Below, in pieces: positions 6,731 to 11,049 of a DNA stretch of 11,049 nt. Under the pieces are notes generated by a model. It ran no database searches. It was given only the letters and a program-made list of their open reading frames with translations, and had not been told where the DNA came from. The stretch is from an uncultured Lachnospiraceae bacterium. Lineage in GTDB: Bacteria; Bacillota; Clostridia; Lachnospirales; Lachnospiraceae. The stretch is from the NCBI GenBank assembly GCA_947177465.1, contig CAMWUP010000043.1, forward strand, positions 1 through 11,049, given 5' to 3'. A program made the position numbers and the translations under genes. How positions within the stretch are numbered: the stretch's first letter is position 1; every line of letters starts with the position of its first letter.

Positions 6731-7978
6731 ATGAAAAGAAGCGTGAGGGCGGCGGGATTTTCGGTATTACTGTTTGCATCATGTATCTGTGGCGGCTGTG
6801 GAAAAGATGCTTCCGCGGTGGTAGCGACGGAACAAACATTTCCGACGGAGAATACACTTCTGACGGCGGAAGCAGAGGAGAAAAATGACAACCGGATTGA
6901 TACAGGCGGAGACGAAAGGATAGACGACGGCGCTGCGGGGGCAGAGGAAAGCAGCGAATATGCCGAGTCCGGCGATATGGCGTCTGTGGAGAATGAAGCG
7001 GCGGGAAAAGAGAAAGAAGAAACTGACAATATTGTCACAATAACGATTTCCGCAGCGGGAGACGTCACTCTGGGCAATTATCTGGGGCAGGATTATACAC
7101 GTTCTTTTGTACAGACCTATGAGGAACAGGGAAAGGCATACTTTTTTCAAAATGTCCTGGAATATTTTCTGGATGACGATATGACGATTGTGAATTTTGA
7201 GGGCGTGCTTACGGAGTCCGAGGAAATTCAGGAGAAAGATTACAATATGAAGGGCGAGCCGGAGTATGTCTACATTCTCACCGAGGGCAGTGTGGAGGCG
7301 GTCAGCTTTGGCAACAACCACAGACTGGATTATCTCGCGCAGGGAAGCCGTGATACGGTGGACATGTTTGAGGAGGCGGGTATTGCCTACGCCTACGACA
7401 ATATAACCGGAATTTACGAGACAAAGGGCATACGCATCGGCTTTGTGTCAGTTAACGAATCAAGTCAGGGAACGGCTGTGGAAAAATATTTAAGAGAGGG
7501 TATCGCGAAACTTCGTGACGAAGATGAGGCGGATTTGGTAATCGCCTGCTGTCACTGGGGAATCGAGAAGGATTACTATCCCGAGGATTACCAGAAGGAG
7601 CTTGGACGCAAATGCATTGACTGGGGCGCTGACCTTGTGCTGGGCTCGCACCCGCATGTACTTCAGGGCATAGAGGTGTATGAGGGCAGATTTATTGTGT
7701 ACAGTCTGGGCAATTTCTGTTTTGGCGCCAATCGCAATCCGTCGGACAAGGATACCATGATTTTCCGCCAGACATTTACCTTTGTGGATGGCGTGAAGCA
7801 GGAGGACAGGGAGGTAAGGGTCATACCCTGCTCCGTCAGCTCCGTTCCGGAGCGGAATGATTTCTGCCCGACACCGGCGCAGGATGAGGAATATACGCGG
7901 ATTTTGGGGCGGATTAATCAGTTCAGCGAGCCGTTTGGCGTTATATTTGATGAGGATGGATGGTATAGGAAAGATTGA
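6731..7978 (+). CDS. CapA-family (PGA_cap) lipoprotein, metallophosphatase fold
   Basis: The 415-residue protein begins with a lipoprotein-type signal: basic residues 2-6, a hydrophobic stretch, and cysteines at 18 (FAS-C) and 23 (CGG-C), either of which could be lipidated. An acidic low-complexity linker to about residue 100 should space the domain from the membrane. The CapA domain follows: G110-D111-VTLG, 'VNFEGVLT', 'FGNNHRLD' with H197, 'CCHWGIE' with H275, and 'GSHPHVLQGIEVYEG' with H307/H309, ending in 'YSLGNF'. These match the metal-binding signature of the PGA_cap family, named after the capsule polyglutamate factor CapA/PgsA. Many clostridial members have no capsule operon, and their substrate is unknown. 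None of the partner capsule genes (capB, capC) is here. GGAGG at 6721-6725, 5 bases before the ATG, supports the start. It lies 39 bases after the PLD gene. Confidence 0.88.
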   Translation: MKRSVRAAGFSVLLFASCICGGCGKDASAVVATEQTFPTENTLLTAEAEEKNDNRIDTGGDERIDDGAAGAEESSEYAESGDMASVENEAAGKEKEETDNIVTITISAAGDVTLGNYLGQDYTRSFVQTYEEQGKAYFFQNVLEYFLDDDMTIVNFEGVLTESEEIQEKDYNMKGEPEYVYILTEGSVEAVSFGNNHRLDYLAQGSRDTVDMFEEAGIAYAYDNITGIYETKGIRIGFVSVNESSQGTAVEKYLREGIAKLRDEDEADLVIACCHWGIEKDYYPEDYQKELGRKCIDWGADLVLGSHPHVLQGIEVYEGRFIVYSLGNFCFGANRNPSDKDTMIFRQTFTFVDGVKQEDREVRVIPCSVSSVPERNDFCPTPAQDEEYTRILGRINQFSEPFGVIFDEDGWYRKD

Positions 7979-8022
7979 TATGGAGCAAATGCAGTTGATT
8001 GTAAATGATTTCTGCAAGGGTC

Positions 8023-8099
8023 GGAAATGTTCAATAGAGACAAAAACGGGCTCCGAAGCGTGGCAAGTCGCCCTTATTTTGTCTCTATTGCCCATTTCC
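8023..8099. repeat. Long interrupted hairpin of unknown function
   Basis: Outer arms 8023-8029/8093-8099 pair over 7 bp. After a 2x2 mismatch, 8032-8045/8077-8090 pair perfectly over 14 bp. After a 2x3 internal loop, GGGC/GCCC (8048-8051/8070-8073) close an 18-base loop. It occupies the middle of the 213-base gap between the CapA gene and the aldo/keto reductase. No T-run follows the outer stem on either strand, so it is not a classic intrinsic terminator, though the inner GGGC/GCCC stem is followed by TTATTTT. It could be a dispersed palindromic element or MITE-like repeat, a structured RNA or an unusual terminator. Nothing else convincing is seen in the gap apart from a possible promoter before 8192. 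Confidence 0.75.
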
Positions 8100-8143
8100 T
8101 GTGTCTAGACAGAAGGTTTCACAATGACTATGAAAATGAAAAG

Positions 8144-8171
8144 CTTACATTTGCGGTTTCGAATGTATAAA
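8144..8171 (+). promoter_or_regulatory. Possible promoter of the aldo/keto reductase-AraC operon
   Basis: CTTACA at 8144-8149 and TATAAA at 8166-8171 are 16 bases apart. The predicted start near 8178 would leave only a very short leader before the AAGGAG Shine-Dalgarno at 8180-8185, which lowers confidence. Confidence 0.35.
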
Positions 8172-8191
8172 ACATAAAGAAGGAGAGAGCT

Positions 8192-9328
8192 ATGGAAAAG
8201 AGAAGAATGGACAGACTGGGAATTGAGACATCACTGCTGGGGTTTGGCTGTATGCGGTTTCCGACGACGACTGGCGGGAAGATTGACGAGGAAAAGGCGC
8301 AGGCGATGCTGGATAAGGCGATTGCGGCGGGCGTCAATTACATAGATACGGCGTATCCGTATCACAATGGGGAGAGCGAGCCTTTTGTGGGAAGGGCGCT
8401 CAAAAAGTATGACAGGAGTTCTTTTTATCTGGCGACAAAGATGCCGGCGTGGTTAGTGAAAAGCTTAGATGATGCAAAAGGGTATTTTGAGGAGCAGATA
8501 CAAAGGCTGCAGACGGATTATATTGATTTTTACCTGCTTCATTCTATGAGCGGTGAGAGTTACCGCAAAATGGTGGAGCTGGGTGTGGTAGAGTACTGCG
8601 AAAAGCTGAAGGCAGAGGGACGTATCAGGTATTTTGGTTTTTCCTTTCACGATTCCTACGAGGCGTTTGAGGAGATTCTGAATGACAGGGACTGGGATTT
8701 CTGCCAGATTCAGTTAAATTATATGGATACGGAGGAGCAGGCGGGTATGCGCGGATACCGGCTTGCGGAGGAAAAGGGAGTTCCTCTCGTTATCATGGAA
8801 CCGGTAAAGGGTGGTTCTCTTGCCGTATTTGCAGATGATATTACGGAAAAGCTGCGGACGCTGGACCAAGAAGCAAGTACAGCTTCCTTTGCCTTGCGGT
8901 GGGTGGGAAGCCTGCCGAATGTCAAGGTTATCTTAAGCGGCATGTCAACCATGGAGCAGGTGGAGGACAATCTGAAAACCTTTTCGGATTTCAAACCGCT
9001 TTCCGGACAGGAAGCGTCCACGATAGAAGAGATTGTGGCAATGATAAAGGGCAGAGTTCAGAATGGATGTACGGGCTGCCGCTATTGTATGCCTTGTCCC
9101 GCGGGCGTCAAGATTCCGGAATGCTTTGCCGCATGGAATACCTACTATATGTACCAGAATTATAATGTGGTGCGCTGGAACTGGGAGCATGGAATCGGAG
9201 AGGCGGCACAGGCAAAGAACTGTATCAAGTGCGGCAAATGCGAAGCGCTCTGCCCGCAGAAGCTTTCCATCAGGGAAGACCTTGCAAGGGCACAAAGCGA
9301 TTTGGAGCGGAAGGAAATGATTTTATAG
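8192..9328 (+). CDS. Aldo/keto reductase with C-terminal dicluster ferredoxin part
   Basis: The 378-residue cytoplasmic oxidoreductase has an aldo/keto reductase barrel at about 1-280 with the catalytic tetrad D52, Y57 (in DTAYPYH), K83 (ATKMP) and H117 (LLHS), at almost canonical spacing. The C-terminal 90 residues hold two cysteine clusters: C293-xx-C296-xx-C299-xx-C302-P and C344-xx-C347-xx-C350-xxx-C354-P, expected to bind two [4Fe-4S] clusters. This architecture is common in anaerobic Firmicutes and Bacteroidetes. The physiological substrate is generally unassigned, and whether electrons come from NAD(P)H, ferredoxin or both is not visible. AAGGAG, with GGAG ending 6 bases before the ATG, supports the start. 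The gene is followed after one base by an AraC regulator, so the two are probably co-transcribed and translationally coupled. Confidence 0.92.
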   Translation: MEKRRMDRLGIETSLLGFGCMRFPTTTGGKIDEEKAQAMLDKAIAAGVNYIDTAYPYHNGESEPFVGRALKKYDRSSFYLATKMPAWLVKSLDDAKGYFEEQIQRLQTDYIDFYLLHSMSGESYRKMVELGVVEYCEKLKAEGRIRYFGFSFHDSYEAFEEILNDRDWDFCQIQLNYMDTEEQAGMRGYRLAEEKGVPLVIMEPVKGGSLAVFADDITEKLRTLDQEASTASFALRWVGSLPNVKVILSGMSTMEQVEDNLKTFSDFKPLSGQEASTIEEIVAMIKGRVQNGCTGCRYCMPCPAGVKIPECFAAWNTYYMYQNYNVVRWNWEHGIGEAAQAKNCIKCGKCEALCPQKLSIREDLARAQSDLERKEMIL

Positions 9329-9329
9329 A

Positions 9330-10220
9330 ATGGAAAAAGCATATAAATTGGACTTTGCCAACGAAAAAAAAGGCAGTCTGTTTGTAAACTGCTGCGGATG
9401 TTCAAAAACGGCGCCGCTGCACAGCTTTGGACCGGCAGTCAAGCCCCATTATCTGATTCACTACATTTTAAGCGGGAAGGGTATTTTTCGCTTTGGAGGC
9501 AGGGAATACCGTCTTGAGGCGGGATATGGCTTTTTGATACGTCCCGAGGAGCTGGCGTTTTATCAGGCGGATGAAGAAGACCCGTGGACCTATGTGTGGG
9601 TGGGCTTCGATGGAAGCGAGGCGGAGTATTATCTGCAGAACATGGGGCTTTCCGGCAATCATCCGATTTTTAAAAGTAATCGCTCGGAAGAGCTGTACGG
9701 AGCGGTGCGGGACATGATGGAGCACAATACCTTTGGCATGGCAAACGATTTGCGGCGAAACGGGCAGCTGGCGGTTTTTTTGTCCTTGATTGCTTCTGAC
9801 GCCGATGTAATTGACAAAAATGAAGCCGATGGCGGAAACAGGTATGTCCGCAAAGCGGTTTCGTTTATTCAGAGCAATTACTGTAATGCGATTAAGGTGA
9901 CGGATATTGCAAGGTATGTCTGCATTGACAGGAGCTATCTCTACATTTTGTTTCAAAATCATCTGGGAACCTCGCCCCAGCAGTTTCTGACAGCCTTCAG
10001 GATAGCAAAGGCGGGAGAACTGCTGGAGTCCACTGCCTATTCTGTGGAAAGCATTGCTTTTTCCTGCGGATACGCGAACGTACTGAATTTTACCAAGGCA
10101 TTTCGCAGCATGAAAGGCGTTTCCCCTTCTGCTTTTCGCAAACTGGCAAGGGAGGAAGGCAGGCAAAAGGAAAGACTTAAGGAAATCGAAGGTCTGCTGG
10201 CTTTGGGTACGAGAGAATAA
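9330..10220 (+). CDS. AraC-family transcriptional regulator with cupin sensor domain
   Basis: The 296-residue protein has an N-terminal AraC-type cupin domain at about 10-150, with 'HYILSGKGIFRFGGREYRLEAGYGFLIRP' features typical of effector-binding domains in sugar-utilisation regulators. The C-terminal DNA-binding domain at about 172-268 has two helix-turn-helix units: one around 'IKVTDIARYVCIDRSYLYILFQNHLG', and a second around 'YSVESIAFSCGYANVLNFTKAFRSMKGVSPSAFRK', which carries the family signature. The ATG lies one base after the upstream stop codon; the nearest Shine-Dalgarno-like AAGGAA is rather distant, consistent with translational coupling. The inducer is unknown. Candidate targets are its own operon and the downstream galK, which has short direct repeats ahead of it. 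A basic, charged tail of about 25 residues follows the domain. Confidence 0.93.
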   Translation: MEKAYKLDFANEKKGSLFVNCCGCSKTAPLHSFGPAVKPHYLIHYILSGKGIFRFGGREYRLEAGYGFLIRPEELAFYQADEEDPWTYVWVGFDGSEAEYYLQNMGLSGNHPIFKSNRSEELYGAVRDMMEHNTFGMANDLRRNGQLAVFLSLIASDADVIDKNEADGGNRYVRKAVSFIQSNYCNAIKVTDIARYVCIDRSYLYILFQNHLGTSPQQFLTAFRIAKAGELLESTAYSVESIAFSCGYANVLNFTKAFRSMKGVSPSAFRKLAREEGRQKERLKEIEGLLALGTRE

Positions 10221-10222
10221 AC

Positions 10223-10271
10223 CGATATAGTAAACATTTTGACAGGTTAAAAAAACAAATCGATATGGTAA
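10223..10271. repeat. Pair of 11-base direct repeats ahead of galK
   Basis: CGATATAGTAA at 10223-10233 and CGATATGGTAA at 10261-10271 match at 10 of 11 positions and begin 38 bases apart. A perfect TTGACA (10239-10244) lies between them. The second copy is also part of the terminator stem and loop. Direct repeats are the usual target form for AraC-family proteins, but the link to the neighbouring regulator is inference. Confidence 0.4.
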
Positions 10272-10286
10272 TCGGTTTGTTTTTTT
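10249..10286. terminator. Intrinsic terminator after the AraC gene
   Basis: Bases 10249-10264 pair with 10271-10286 over 16 bp, with one G-T wobble, around a 6-base loop. An A7 run leads in and a T7 run leads out, so it works as a rho-independent terminator on the plus strand, and its symmetry allows the minus strand too. It ends the aldo/keto reductase-AraC transcript ahead of galK. Confidence 0.88.
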
Positions 10287-10287
10287 A

Positions 10288-10293
10288 TATAAT
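10288..10293 (+). promoter_or_regulatory. Possible -10 element of the galK promoter
   Basis: A perfect TATAAT lies directly after the terminator T-run, 52 bases before the assigned galK start. The matching -35 position (about 10265-10270) is poor, falling in the terminator loop and the second direct repeat. This would suit activator-dependent transcription. TTGACA at 10239-10244 with TATGGT at 10264-10269 (19-base spacing) is an alternative. Confidence 0.4.
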
Positions 10294-10308
10294 GAAATTA
10301 GAGAAAAA

Positions 10309-10336
10309 GTCCGCGGATGCAGGATAAGGGGCGGAC
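10309..10336 (+). promoter_or_regulatory. Leader hairpin next to the galK ribosome binding site
   Basis: GTCCGC at 10309-10314 pairs with GCGGAC at 10331-10336 around a 16-base loop. The stem ends immediately before the GGGAAGGG Shine-Dalgarno region (10337-10344), so it could influence translation. No known riboswitch class is recognised. Confidence 0.35.
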
Positions 10337-10345
10337 GGGAAGGGT

Positions 10346-11049
10346 ATGGTTCAAAGTATGAAAGAAAAGATGCTGAAAACATTTGCAGAGGTGTTTGGGG
10401 ATGTGGAGGGAGTAAAGCTGTATTTTGCGCCCGGGCGTGTTAATCTGATAGGTGAGCACACTGACTATAACGGCGGTCATGTGTTTCCCTGTGCGCTGAC
10501 TATCGGCACTTACGGAGTGGTACGTAAGAGGAACGACAATAAGCTTCGTTTTTATTCCGCGAATTTTGATAAGCTTGGCGTGGTAGAATCTTCATTGGAG
10601 GATTTGAAGCCTTGCAAAGAAGCGGGCTGGACAAATTATCCAAAGGGCGTTATGTGGGCGTTTGGGGAAAAAGGAATGAAGATACCCTGCGGTATGGATT
10701 TTATGCTGAGCGGCAATATTCCGAACGGTTCGGGATTGTCTTCCTCTGCCTCCGTGGAGGTATTGACGGGTTTCGTTCTGCGGGATTTGTTTGGATTTGA
10801 GGTGAGCAATCAGGAGCTTGCGTTAATTGGACAGTTTTCGGAAAATCGGTTTAATGGCGTCAACTGCGGCATCATGGACCAGTTTGCAATCGCCATGGGC
10901 AAGGCGGAACATGCCATCTTTCTGGATACGGCGGACCTGTCCTATGAGTATGCGCCGGTAAAGCTTGCGGGAGCGAAAATCGTAATCGCCTGCTCCAACA
11001 AAAAGCGCGGACTGGGCGACTCTAAATATAATGAGCGCAGAAGCGAATG
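10346..11049 (+). CDS. galK: Galactokinase, 5' part (runs off the window)
   Basis: About 234 residues are visible, a little over half of the usual 385-430. The galactokinase signature G30-R-V-N-L-I-G-E-H-T-D-Y41 is complete. The GHMP-kinase ATP-binding motif follows at P126-NGSGLSSSAS136, and 'GIMDQFAIAMG' carries D178 at the position of the catalytic base. The enzyme phosphorylates galactose with ATP to galactose-1-phosphate, the first step of the Leloir pathway in the cytoplasm; galT or galE may follow beyond the edge. The ATG at 10346 is used because the upstream GGGA part of GGGAAGGG lies 5 bases away. An ATG at 10358 is also possible. The frame is open to 11049 with no disruption. The gene has its own region after the AraC terminator, so it is probably a separate transcript. 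Confidence 0.95.
   Translation, partial: MVQSMKEKMLKTFAEVFGDVEGVKLYFAPGRVNLIGEHTDYNGGHVFPCALTIGTYGVVRKRNDNKLRFYSANFDKLGVVESSLEDLKPCKEAGWTNYPKGVMWAFGEKGMKIPCGMDFMLSGNIPNGSGLSSSASVEVLTGFVLRDLFGFEVSNQELALIGQFSENRFNGVNCGIMDQFAIAMGKAEHAIFLDTADLSYEYAPVKLAGAKIVIACSNKKRGLGDSKYNERRSE

Noticed and set aside
7835..7855. Small inverted repeat CTCCG-TT-CCGGAG near the end of the CapA gene
   Set aside because: It is short, lies within coding sequence and has no T-run, so it is most likely incidental.
7856..8016. AATGATTTCTGC occurring twice, at the CapA 3' end (about 7856) and in the gap (about 8005)
   Set aside because: Only 12 bases match, with no extension on either side; a chance repeat is likely.
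8023..8099. Reading the long palindrome as an inverted repeat of an insertion sequence or a CRISPR repeat
   Set aside because: There is no transposase, no visible target-site duplication at its edges and only one copy in the window.
9468..10382. Minus-strand open frame of 304 codons antisense to the AraC gene
   Set aside because: It crosses the terminator, has no family features and is opposite a gene with an intact AraC signature.

Overview
The window looks like chromosomal DNA from an anaerobic Firmicute, most likely a gut Clostridia of the Lachnospiraceae type. This is inferred from strong GGAGG-type ribosome binding sites, sigma-A-like promoters, two lipoprotein signal peptides, a VanRS-like two-component system, an aldo/keto reductase with a C-terminal two-cluster ferredoxin part, and an AraC regulator beside galactokinase. 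No taxonomic search could be run. I see no transposase, integrase, phage gene, CRISPR array, tRNA or rRNA.

Layout. (1) Bases 10-2271 (+) encode a large lipoprotein with a C-terminal extracellular solute-binding domain behind an extra N-terminal domain that may be a beta-propeller. (2) On the minus strand, 4421-2357, an OmpR/VanR-type response regulator and a membrane histidine kinase overlap by 20 bases and have a good promoter at 4472-4500. The kinase and the solute-binding gene converge on one bidirectional hairpin terminator. (3) From 4666 (+), divergent from the two-component operon, lie a CDP-alcohol phosphatidyltransferase (PgsA-like), a two-HKD phospholipase D/cardiolipin synthase-like membrane protein and a CapA-family lipoprotein. 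The first two could form a phosphatidylglycerol-to-cardiolipin route; CapA may also have its own promoter at the end of the PLD gene. (4) Bases 7979-8191 are intergenic and carry a striking 77-base interrupted hairpin of unknown role. (5) From 8192 (+), an aldo/keto reductase-ferredoxin gene is followed one base later by an AraC-family regulator, closed by a long A/T-flanked terminator. (6) The 5' part of galK starts at 10346 and runs off the right edge.

How the parts may work together: the envelope genes (two-component system, phospholipid synthesis, CapA) form one neighbourhood, and the redox enzyme, AraC regulator and galactokinase suggest a second, carbohydrate-related one. The links between them are inferred from gene order only. 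Most genes belong to familiar families. The less ordinary material is in the non-coding DNA (the 8023-8099 hairpin, short repeats ahead of pgsA and galK) and in the domain make-up of the solute-binding lipoprotein and the kinase ATP lid. I did not find a convincing undescribed system.
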